Below, piece by piece: positions 1 through 7,655 of a stretch of 38,335 nucleotides of DNA. The position numbers and the translations under genes are program-made. The notes below the pieces were generated by a model. The model ran no database searches. It saw nothing but the letters and a program-made list of their open reading frames with translations, and was not told the origin of the DNA. The DNA comes from Actinomycetota bacterium. GTDB taxonomy: Bacteria; Actinomycetota; Acidimicrobiia; Spongiisociales; UBA4744. The number at the start of each line of letters is the position of its first letter. The stretch's first letter is position 1. The stretch is from assembly GCA_013152275.1 (NCBI GenBank), contig JAADGS010000014.1, forward strand, positions 1 to 38,335. The letters run 5' to 3'.

Positions 1-138
1 GTCTTCCCCAGGGAGCGAAGCGACCGTTGGGGGGAACCTACCGCAGCGGCTTTGCGCCGGGGTAGGGGGGTCTTCCCCAGGGAGCGAAGCGACCGTTGGG
101 GGGAACCTACCGCAGCGGCTTTGCGCCGGCGTAGGAGG
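1..138. repeat. Two tandem 69-bp palindromic (REP-like) units
   Basis: Positions 1-69 and 70-138 are direct copies that differ at only two positions near their ends. Each unit carries two imperfect inverted repeats: TTCCCC...GGGGAA around a GAGCGAAGCGA core, and CCTACC...GGTAGG. The array lies just past the rodA stop codon and may continue left of the window. It resembles REP-type intergenic repeats; a role in transcript ending is possible but not shown. Confidence 0.8.
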
Positions 139-149
139 AAGCCGGGACG

Positions 150-1307
150 CTAGGCGTTCACCGGCTCACCGGGCACCGGCGTGCGGCGCAACCAGACGGA
201 GTTTGCGATACCCAGCGCGAGTGTTGTGACAAGGAGCGCGGATCCCCCTGCACTCATGAGCGGAAGTGGCAGACCGGTCACCGGCATGATGCCGATCGTC
301 ATACCCACGTTCACAAAGATCTGGAAAGCGAGCATTGCAGCGATCCCAACGCTCAGCAGCCTCCCAAACCGGTCCCGGGCGTTGCGGGCGATGATGAGCA
401 GTCTCCACAACAGCACCGCATAGAGCAAGAGAACGATCACGCCACCGATGAGACCCAACTGCTCACCGACTGCGGTGAAGATGAAGTCCGTGGACTGAGC
501 GGGAACGAAGCTCAGATTGGTGAGAGATCCGCCGAACAGGCCTTTGCCGAAGATCCCGCCACTTCCGATCGCGATCTTGCTTCGGATCAGGTTGTACCCG
601 ATGCCGAGCGGATCGGCGGTCGGATCGATGAAGCTCTGCAGCCTCGCCAGCTGATAGTCACGAAGCAGCTGGAGCTTCCAAACGGCAACGACGCCGCCCA
701 CCGCCCCGACGGTCAGGATCGCGAACTGCCGGAAGGTCGTGCCGGACACGAACAGCATCACGAGGGCGAAGAATCCGAACACCAGCATCGTTCCGAGGTC
801 CGGCTGTCGAAAGATGAGATACGAGGGGATCGCCAACATCCCGAGGGCAAGTCCCAGCCTGCTCCAACGCATCCCCTCTTCACGTGCCGGTGCAAGCACG
901 GCGGCAAGCACGATGATGACGCCCAGTTTGGCAAACTCGGACGGCTGGAACTGAAACGGACCGATCAAGATCCATCGGTTGGCGCCGGCATGTGGTGCCG
1001 TGGTCAGCACGAACCCGAGCACGGCCAGCGTGAGCAGGTAGATGACACCGGACCAGCCGGCCAGGTCGCGATAGTCGATGAGCGAACCGATCAAGAACAG
1101 CACGAGACCGATGACCGCGAAGACGGCCTGTTTGACCATGAGCGAGGAAGGATCGAATCCCCGAGCCTCCAGGCTCGCACGCGAAGCCGTGTAGACCATG
1201 AGAATGCCGAGGCCTGCGAGGACGATCATGGTGACGAACAGGATCACGTCCGGACCCGGACGCGGGCGGTCGCCGACGACGGCATGATCGCGTGCATCGA
1301 GGATCAT
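150..1307 (-). CDS. rodA: Rod shape-determining protein RodA (SEDS peptidoglycan glycosyltransferase)
   Basis: SEDS-family polytopic membrane protein of 385 residues. It should polymerise lipid II into glycan strands during cell elongation together with its partner PBP2. Family motifs are visible: QPSEFAK at 121-127, QPDLGT at 168-173, KIAIGSGG at 244-251 and the TDFIF segment containing Asp274, which matches the catalytic aspartate region. Many hydrophobic segments run from residue 20 to the C terminus. The ATG overlaps the upstream mrdA stop by one base (TGATG), so translation is probably coupled. RodA is preferred over FtsW because of the mrdA/mreBCD neighbours. It is the last gene of the cluster before the REP-like array. 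Confidence 0.95.
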   Translation of the reverse strand: MILDARDHAVVGDRPRPGPDVILFVTMIVLAGLGILMVYTASRASLEARGFDPSSLMVKQAVFAVIGLVLFLIGSLIDYRDLAGWSGVIYLLTLAVLGFVLTTAPHAGANRWILIGPFQFQPSEFAKLGVIIVLAAVLAPAREEGMRWSRLGLALGMLAIPSYLIFRQPDLGTMLVFGFFALVMLFVSGTTFRQFAILTVGAVGGVVAVWKLQLLRDYQLARLQSFIDPTADPLGIGYNLIRSKIAIGSGGIFGKGLFGGSLTNLSFVPAQSTDFIFTAVGEQLGLIGGVIVLLLYAVLLWRLLIIARNARDRFGRLLSVGIAAMLAFQIFVNVGMTIGIMPVTGLPLPLMSAGGSALLVTTLALGIANSVWLRRTPVPGEPVNA

Positions 1308-3298
1308 CAGTACTCGGTCCTCTCGCCGGCGATGATTGGCGTGGGTTCCAACCCCAGGAGGTGTTGGAAGATGAATCGCGCCGCTGGTGCCGCAACCTGG
1401 CTGCCGCCGCCGCCTTCCTCAACCATCACGACGACGACGTACTTCGGATCGTCGATGGGAGCCACTCCCACGAACCAAGAGGTCACGTCCGCGTCACGAA
1501 GGCGAATGCACTTGCCATCTACGTCCTTCTCGGCGCACACCTTCGGCATCTGAGCAGTCCCTGTCTTGCCGCCGACGAGCACCGACTTACTCCCCATGGA
1601 TGCAAACGCCGATCTGGCGGTGCCTTGGTTGGTGACTCTGCGCATGTCCTCACGGAGCATCTGGACGATCGAAGGAGCGATGTCGAGTGATCGCACGACT
1701 TCAGGCGGGTTCGACATGACCTCACGTCCATCCACGTCGGTGATGCGGTCGACGACCCTCGGCTTCCAGACGGTCCCGCCGTTGACCAGTGCCGCGTAGG
1801 CGACCGCCATTTGCAGTGGGGTCGTGAGCAGAGCACCCTGTCCGGTCGCCATCGCCAGGAGGTCTCCTCCGAACCATGGGCTTGCGGTGGTCAGTCGGCT
1901 CTCATCCAGGAGCCGCAGGCCAGGGTTCTTGAGCTGTGTCTCCTTGCGCTTTTCGAACAGCGCCCGATCCGGAATCAGCCCATCCTGCTCACCCGGAAGA
2001 TCGATCCCGGTCCGGGCTCCGAATCCGAGCCGACGGGCCCAGTCCTGGAGGAGGTTCTCCTTGTCGGTGCCTTTGTACCGATCCCAGATCCGTAACGCGA
2101 TCTCCCAGAAGTACACGTTGCACGAACGCGCGAATGCCTCGTGGAGGTTCTGGAACCCGTCGTCACGAGGGTACGTCCAGTTCTTCCAGACCTGGGTGGA
2201 ACCGTCGGTGAATGGCGCCTTCAACTGGGCGCTGCATTCGGTCCGGTCGTTCGGACCGGTGACGCCTTCAGGGTACATACCCTCTTCGACAGCAGTGAGA
2301 TAGGTCACCGCCTTGAACGTCGAAGCAGGCGGATACTGACCGGATATCGCCAGGTTGTTGTAAGAGAATTCGCCGTTGCGGACCAGACTCTCGAGCTGTT
2401 TGGAGGAGACCTGTCGAAGGAGGGCAGGATCGAACTCGGGAACGGAGTCCATCGCTATGACCCCGCCGTTCGTGACGTCCATCACGACGGCGACAGCCTT
2501 CCGGGCAAGACCGTTGTAGGAGCCTTTCTCGTGTTTGAGCTGATTCGCGAGGTTGATTGCGTCGTGAAGAGCCTGCTCGACAACCCGTTCGACGTCGAGG
2601 TCGAGGTTCAGGTGCAACGTGTCGCCCGGCTGTGCCGGTTGGCGGAGCAGCTCCTTCAGAATCGAGCCGCGAGCGTTCGTCTGGTAGGCCTCCGAACCCT
2701 CCTCTCCCTGCAGCCATTTGTCATATGACGCCTCGAGGCCGCCCTTGCCGATGATGGCATTCGGGTCCAGGTTCTCATCCGCCTGAAGTTGACTGGCCGA
2801 AGGCTTCCCGGTGTAGCCGACAATGTGCCCTGCGAGCGCTCCTTGGGGGTAGCGACGCTCTGGGATCTCTTCGATCGTCACGCCCGGCAACTGGGACTGG
2901 TGTTCCCACACGTAATAGGCGATATCGGTGTCCACGGTCCCGAGATGCACGACACCGGCAGAGCCTGCATCGTCGAAGGCGGACCAGATCGATACCGCCG
3001 GGATTCCCATGAGCCCGGATAGCTGCTGCACGATCGAGTCTTCGATGTCGGCCGGGATCATGATGCGATCGACGACGATGCCAGGGGCGAACTTGCTTGC
3101 CACGATGGTCGTTCCCGAGCGGTCGATGATCGATCCACGAGGTGCAGGCAATGTTCGGAAGGCGACGAGAAGGTTCTCTGCCTGTCGTTCATAGTCGGGG
3201 GCGGCCGCGACCTGGACGAACCACAGACGAGCACCGAGAACAGTGAACATCGCCACGAACACGAGGCCGATCGTGCCGAGCCGCAACCCTTCTCTCAC
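1307..3298 (-). CDS. mrdA: Penicillin-binding protein 2 (elongasome transpeptidase)
   Basis: Class B PBP of 663 residues from a GTG start at 3298. This GTG overlaps the mreD stop (GTGA), as at the mreC/mreD junction, and sits just before the single N-terminal membrane segment (about residues 9-30). A longer open frame upstream is just mreD read in another frame. The PBP dimerisation region follows (APRGSIIDRSG near 52-62). The transpeptidase motifs are S326-TFK (SxxK), S392-C-N (SxN) and K578-T-G (KTG). It cross-links peptidoglycan made by RodA on the outer face of the membrane. The order mreB-mreC-mreD-mrdA-rodA is the classical elongation cluster. Confidence 0.95.
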   Translation of the reverse strand: MREGLRLGTIGLVFVAMFTVLGARLWFVQVAAAPDYERQAENLLVAFRTLPAPRGSIIDRSGTTIVASKFAPGIVVDRIMIPADIEDSIVQQLSGLMGIPAVSIWSAFDDAGSAGVVHLGTVDTDIAYYVWEHQSQLPGVTIEEIPERRYPQGALAGHIVGYTGKPSASQLQADENLDPNAIIGKGGLEASYDKWLQGEEGSEAYQTNARGSILKELLRQPAQPGDTLHLNLDLDVERVVEQALHDAINLANQLKHEKGSYNGLARKAVAVVMDVTNGGVIAMDSVPEFDPALLRQVSSKQLESLVRNGEFSYNNLAISGQYPPASTFKAVTYLTAVEEGMYPEGVTGPNDRTECSAQLKAPFTDGSTQVWKNWTYPRDDGFQNLHEAFARSCNVYFWEIALRIWDRYKGTDKENLLQDWARRLGFGARTGIDLPGEQDGLIPDRALFEKRKETQLKNPGLRLLDESRLTTASPWFGGDLLAMATGQGALLTTPLQMAVAYAALVNGGTVWKPRVVDRITDVDGREVMSNPPEVVRSLDIAPSIVQMLREDMRRVTNQGTARSAFASMGSKSVLVGGKTGTAQMPKVCAEKDVDGKCIRLRDADVTSWFVGVAPIDDPKYVVVVMVEEGGGGSQVAAPAARFIFQHLLGLEPTPIIAGERTEY

Positions 3299-3798
3299 AG
3301 CATCATCTCCCTGTGCCGTTCTCCGCCAAGAATCCGTGTCATGAGCGGGAGCACCGCCGCAGCCAGAATGACGTCGTAGACCGGGCCCAACAGAATCTGG
3401 CGAAGTACCAACGGATCGCTGAGGATCCTCTCCCCAAAGAGCGTACCGACGATGGCCAGCAATACGGTGCCCGAGAGAGCGATCCCCCACACGGCAACGC
3501 CGATGGTTGGTATCGAGACCTCAAAACGATCGCGTGTCCGGACGGTTATGTACGCGACGATCGTGAGCACCATTGCCCGCAGCCCGAGTGGTGCGCTGCC
3601 GAGCAGATCGATGATCAGGCCCGCGGTGAACCCGAGGACCACGGCCGGTTCCGAGTCGAGCCGGCGAGCACTGGCGATGACCGTCAGCAGCACCAGGTCG
3701 GGCACGACCCCGAACACGGGAAGCCGGGCCAGCAGCGTCGTCTGGATGATCACGGCAACGCCGACGGCGAGCAGCGAGATGCCGATGCGACGGCTCAC
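3295..3798 (-). CDS. mreD: Rod shape-determining membrane protein MreD
   Basis: Small hydrophobic protein of 167 residues with several membrane segments, of normal MreD size. I place the start at the GTG at 3798, which overlaps the mreC stop codon (GTGA). The open frame extends to 3897, but that extension overlaps the low-complexity 3' end of mreC and has no homology-like content. The segment GLIIDLLGSAPLGLRA is typical of MreD. It links MreC and MreB to the elongation synthases in the membrane. The 3' end overlaps mrdA in the same way, which indicates one transcript. Confidence 0.88.
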   Translation of the reverse strand: MSRRIGISLLAVGVAVIIQTTLLARLPVFGVVPDLVLLTVIASARRLDSEPAVVLGFTAGLIIDLLGSAPLGLRAMVLTIVAYITVRTRDRFEVSIPTIGVAVWGIALSGTVLLAIVGTLFGERILSDPLVLRQILLGPVYDVILAAAVLPLMTRILGGERHREMML

Positions 3799-4706
3799 CC
3801 TGATCCCCCATCTGAGGTTCCTGTTGTCGTCGTTGTCGTCGAGCTGGTCGTTGTCGTCGAGCTGGTCGATGTATCGACCTCCGTCGAGAACGTCCACTGC
3901 AGAACGACGACGAAATCGAGCTTGGAGAAGTCCGCCAAGGGAGTTGCCGTCGTGACGATTCGTTGCGCCTCCGGTCTCGCATCTGCAGCGACTTTCGCCA
4001 CGTTGATCCCGACCGGATACCGCACACTTCCCGCGGTGACGAGGAGATAGCCTGTGAACACCGGCTCGGTGGCTTCAAGCACCTCGAGATCGAGCTCCCC
4101 ACTCCCCCGGCCCAAGATGATGCCGGCCTCGCCCGTCTGCGATTTGACCCGCACCCCGTCCGACGACGGAGCCACAATCGGCACGACGGTCGCCGAATCG
4201 CCGGTCACCTCCGTGATCAGGCCGACGAGCGCTCCGTTCTCGTCGACAACGGGGTTGCCGACCAGCACTCCGTCGTTGCTCCCGGCGTCGATCTGGAAGC
4301 CTGCGTCGAAGCTGTCTCCACGGGCGATCACCCTGGCGGGGACCTGCGGGATCGACTCGTCTGCCGGGGTCAGAGCGAGGATACGGCGCAGCGAGGCAAC
4401 TTCGTCTTCGAGCGTCGCAACCGTATCGAGCCTGGATTCCAGGCTTGCGATGCGCTGCTGAAGTTCCTTGTTGGCATCGCGAAGGCCCGCGACGTTTGCG
4501 ATGCCGTCCACCATGTCGATCGCCGGATCGACAATCGATGTGGCGAGCTTCTGGATCGGGGTGAACACCGTCTGTACACCGCGACGGAGCGTACCCGTGA
4601 CTCCCCCACCCGAGCTCCTGATATCGAGCGTCATCAGCGAAAACGCGATGATGACGAGCACCACGAGAAACGAGGTGGCGCGATCGGGAGTTCTGCGGTC
4701 TCTCAT
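3795..4706 (-). CDS. mreC: Rod shape-determining protein MreC
   Basis: Bitopic protein of 303 residues: one N-terminal membrane helix (about residues 12-28), a coiled coil (about 73-105, rich in Leu/Glu/Arg heptads) and the beta-rich MreC core (about 120-265). It acts outside the membrane as a scaffold between MreB/MreD and PBP2. The last about 25 residues are an unusual Ser/Thr run ending in GTSDGGSG, probably a disordered tail. The gene lies 50 bases after the mreB stop and overlaps mreD. The start has only a weak Shine-Dalgarno sequence. Confidence 0.92.
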   Translation of the reverse strand: MRDRRTPDRATSFLVVLVIIAFSLMTLDIRSSGGGVTGTLRRGVQTVFTPIQKLATSIVDPAIDMVDGIANVAGLRDANKELQQRIASLESRLDTVATLEDEVASLRRILALTPADESIPQVPARVIARGDSFDAGFQIDAGSNDGVLVGNPVVDENGALVGLITEVTGDSATVVPIVAPSSDGVRVKSQTGEAGIILGRGSGELDLEVLEATEPVFTGYLLVTAGSVRYPVGINVAKVAADARPEAQRIVTTATPLADFSKLDFVVVLQWTFSTEVDTSTSSTTTTSSTTTTTTGTSDGGSG

Positions 4707-4756
4707 GCGAGCCTGCTCTGGTCGGGGCGCCGTTCGTGCCCGTTCATGGGCTCACC

Positions 4757-5788
4757 TCACAGGCGGCTCGAGGAGATGAGAACCCCCTGCAGCGCTTCAA
4801 AGTCCTCCAGGCATCTCCCCGAACCGAGCACAACGGACTGAAGCGGACGATCGGCAGACACGATCGGCATGCCTGTCTCATGTGCGAGGCGTTCGTCGAT
4901 CCCGCGCAGGAGACCGCCTCCTCCCGTAACGACGATACCGCGCTCGATGATGTCCGCCGACAGCTCCGGTGGTGTCTTGTCGAGTGTGTACTTCACCGCA
5001 TCGACGATCTGCTGGACGGGTTCTTCGACGGCCTCACGAATCTCCGGGCTGGTCAACACGATCGTTTTGGGAAGGCCGGTGACCAGGTCTCTTCCGCGAA
5101 CCTCGGCGGCGGGTTCGTCCGGATAGGGAAATGCAGATCCGATTGCCATCTTGATCTGCTCCGCGGTGCGCTCGCCGAGCAACAGGTTGTACTCCTTCTT
5201 GACCCAATCGATGATCGCCTCATCGAGTTCGTCCCCACCGATGCGAATGCTGCGCGATTCGACGATGCCGCCGAGAGAGATGACCGCCACCTCGGTCGTC
5301 CCACCGCCGATATCGACCACCATCGACCCTGACGGCTCACCGACAGGAAGTCCGGTCCCGATCGCGGCCGCCATCGGTTCTTCGATGGTGTAGGCGCGAC
5401 GCGCCCCCGCGTGATAGGCGGCCTCTTCGACGGCGCGCCGCTCGACCGGTGTGATTCCCGACGGCACGCAGATCACGATCCTGGGCTTGGCCCACTTGCG
5501 CCGATGTACCTTGTGGATGAAATAGCGAAGCATCTTCTCGGTAATGTCGAAATCGGCAATCACACCGTCGCGCAGCGGTCTGATTGCTCGGATATAGGAG
5601 GGTGTCCGTCCGATCATTCTCTTGGCTTCCATGCCGACGGCAAGGGCGCGATTAGACCGCACATTGATCGCTACGACAGACGGCTCGTTGAGCACAATGC
5701 CGACGTTACGAACGTACACGAGTGTGTTCGCGGTGCCCAGGTCAATCGCCATGTCTTGACCTGCAAATGAAAACAACGACTCAGCCAA
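4757..5788 (-). CDS. mreB: Actin-like cell shape protein MreB
   Basis: Actin-fold ATPase of 343 residues that forms membrane-bound filaments guiding lateral wall synthesis. The phosphate-1 loop DLGTANT is at 16-22, the phosphate-2 motif VDIGGGTTE is near the middle, and the adenosine motif VTGGGGLLRG is near the C terminus. The start is taken as TTG at 5788, because the following SLFSFAGQD segment matches the usual MreB N terminus. A later ATG at 5752 would begin directly at the phosphate-1 motif. GAGG lies about 9 bases before the TTG. Confidence 0.95.
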   Translation of the reverse strand: MAESLFSFAGQDMAIDLGTANTLVYVRNVGIVLNEPSVVAINVRSNRALAVGMEAKRMIGRTPSYIRAIRPLRDGVIADFDITEKMLRYFIHKVHRRKWAKPRIVICVPSGITPVERRAVEEAAYHAGARRAYTIEEPMAAAIGTGLPVGEPSGSMVVDIGGGTTEVAVISLGGIVESRSIRIGGDELDEAIIDWVKKEYNLLLGERTAEQIKMAIGSAFPYPDEPAAEVRGRDLVTGLPKTIVLTSPEIREAVEEPVQQIVDAVKYTLDKTPPELSADIIERGIVVTGGGGLLRGIDERLAHETGMPIVSADRPLQSVVLGSGRCLEDFEALQGVLISSSRL

Positions 5789-5831
5789 TGAAAACGGCCT
5801 CGGATCGGGACTGCCGTAGCTTAGTTGATCC

Positions 5832-5880
5832 GTTCTCGTGACACTTCACGGGAATAGTCCGGACCAACCGTCACGAGAAC
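5832..5880. repeat. 49-bp inverted-repeat element, copy A
   Basis: Perfect 11-bp arms GTTCTCGTGAC and GTCACGAGAAC enclose 27 bases. The copy lies in the gap between ndk and mreB. Two further copies with the same arm and spacer lengths occur at 17516 and 20496. The centre contains a second weaker palindrome (CGGGAATAGTCCGG). There is no T-run, so a simple intrinsic terminator is unlikely. Confidence 0.85.
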
Positions 5881-5900
5881 GGTGGGTTGCAGACGAACCG

Positions 5901-6299
5901 TTATCCGAAAAAGATCTTTAGCTCGCGCGCCGCGCTTTCGGGTGCATCGGATCCATGAACGATGTTCTGGGTCAGGATGAGGCCGAAATCACCACGGATC
6001 GTTCCAGGCTCGGCATTCTTCGGATCGGTTGCTCCCATGAGAGTACGAGCAACCGCGATGGCTCCATCTCCGGACCATTCCATCGCCACCACCGGTCCCG
6101 ACGTGATGAACTCGAGCAGTTCGTTGAAGAAGGGCTTCTCGACGTGTTCTGCGTAGTGGCGGCGTGCCATGGCTTCATCGATGACGAGGCGTCGGATCTT
6201 CTCCAGACGAAGCCCCTTGCGCTCAAAGCGGCTGATCACCTCACCGACGAGGCCTCGCGCTACGCCGTCCGGCTTGACCATGACAAATGTATGTTCCAT
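5901..6299 (-). CDS. ndk: Nucleoside diphosphate kinase
   Basis: NDP kinase of 132 residues that transfers the gamma-phosphate between NTPs and NDPs through a phosphohistidine. The active-site segment NIVHGSD places the catalytic His at residue 115. The N terminus [11 protein letters not shown] and the E-P-G-T-IRGD region are characteristic. I choose the second ATG (6299) rather than the one at 6314, because AAAGGAA lies at a good distance upstream of it and the protein then starts like other Ndk proteins. It follows folC closely and is probably cotranscribed. Confidence 0.95.
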   Translation of the reverse strand: MEHTFVMVKPDGVARGLVGEVISRFERKGLRLEKIRRLVIDEAMARRHYAEHVEKPFFNELLEFITSGPVVAMEWSGDGAIAVARTLMGATDPKNAEPGTIRGDFGLILTQNIVHGSDAPESAARELKIFFG

Positions 6300-6317
6300 C
6301 GCGTTCCTTTCCATCGG

Positions 6318-7592
6318 TCATAGTTTGGCAGCGCCGGAGGGCTGTCCTGCCATCGAACGCATCACGGGCCTGGCTTCACCGGCGACATACAGGGATCCGG
6401 TGGCGATGACTGCCCCATCTTCTCCTGCCGTGAGGATGCCCTCCCGGACGGCAGCATCGACTCCGGCAACCTGCCGCACTTCGACGCCGGGCCCCAGAGC
6501 GGCGCGTGCCACACGAGCCACCTTGTCGGCGGGGATCGCCCGATCGCTCACCGGAGCGGTGGCAAACATCCTGCCGACCTTGCCGCCCAGGTGGCCGATC
6601 ATGCCTTCCAGGTCTTTGTCGCCCAGCGCCCCGAGAATGACCGTCCACTCCAGTGACGGGAACTCTTCGTCGAGCGATTCGGCGAGAACACCGAATCCCT
6701 CTGCATTGTGTGAACCGTCCACAATCGTCAGAGGTTGCCGCCCGATGACTTCGAGGCGACCCGGCGACGTCGCGGCGGCAACACCCTCACGCAGTGCCTC
6801 GGGGCTGAGAGCGCGCCCGAACAACGACTCGACGGCTGCCACGGCGACAGCCAGGTTCCGGGTCTGATACCGCCCGTGCAGAGGCAGGAAGACGTCCTCA
6901 TAGGTCTCGTAGATGCCGTCGATGGTGACCATCCATCCACCGATGGCAAGCGCGGCATCCTGCAGTCGGTAATCCTCGCCGTATTTCCGGCGACGGATTC
7001 CGAGTTCGGCGACCCGACGTTGCGCCTCTCTCTCCGCTTCTGCCGGCAGCGGACCGGTAACGAGGATGCAGCCCGGCTTGGCAATCGCAAGCTTCTCGAT
7101 GGCGATCTCGCGCAGTGTCGATCCGAGCACCCGAACGTGTTCTTTCGAAACACCGGTGAGGACCGCCACCTCGCCATCGGCGACATTGGTGGAATCGAGG
7201 CGGCCACCGAGTCCGACCTCGACGACACCGACATCCACTGCGCGTTCGGCAAACCAGGCAAACGCCATCGCAGCAGTCAGCTCGAAATAGGTCGGACGCT
7301 CCCCGGTCCGTTGCTCCAGGAGATCGGCGAAGGGCGCGACGTCGGCTACGGCCTCGGCGAACTCATGGGCGGTTGCGTGATGCCCGTTGACACCGAGACG
7401 CTCCTCGACCCGTTCGAGATGGGGCGACGTGAACGAACCGACGGCGAGACCGTGCGCGGAGATGGCCGCAGCGGCGATCCTCGAAGTCGATGTCTTCCCG
7501 TTGCTGCCGGTGATGTGAATGATCGGGTAGGTGTCCTGGGGGTTCGCCATCAGGTCGAGAAGGACGCGCGTCCGCTCGAGTCCCGGTTGCAT
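6318..7592 (-). CDS. folC: Folylpolyglutamate synthase / dihydrofolate synthase
   Basis: Mur-ligase-type enzyme that adds glutamate to folates with ATP. The P-loop HITGSNGKTSTSR is near the N terminus, and a VEVGLGGRLDSTN segment is present, as is usual for FolC. From the ATG at 7592 the protein has 424 residues, but this start removes a conserved N-terminal helix. The bases just upstream encode, in frame, a segment that looks like the missing N terminus (YEEAVAFLDRHIGLG). That segment lacks a standard start codon and runs back into the valS stop. An ATG at 7672, overlapping the end of valS, would restore it if one more G were present in the run at 7649-7652. Confidence 0.92.
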   Translation of the reverse strand: MQPGLERTRVLLDLMANPQDTYPIIHITGSNGKTSTSRIAAAAISAHGLAVGSFTSPHLERVEERLGVNGHHATAHEFAEAVADVAPFADLLEQRTGERPTYFELTAAMAFAWFAERAVDVGVVEVGLGGRLDSTNVADGEVAVLTGVSKEHVRVLGSTLREIAIEKLAIAKPGCILVTGPLPAEAEREAQRRVAELGIRRRKYGEDYRLQDAALAIGGWMVTIDGIYETYEDVFLPLHGRYQTRNLAVAVAAVESLFGRALSPEALREGVAAATSPGRLEVIGRQPLTIVDGSHNAEGFGVLAESLDEEFPSLEWTVILGALGDKDLEGMIGHLGGKVGRMFATAPVSDRAIPADKVARVARAALGPGVEVRQVAGVDAAVREGILTAGEDGAVIATGSLYVAGEARPVMRSMAGQPSGAAKL

Positions 7593-7655
7593 TCCGAGCC
7601 CGATGTGCCGATCGAGAAAGGCGACAGCCTCTTCGTACTTCGTCGCAGCCCCGTT

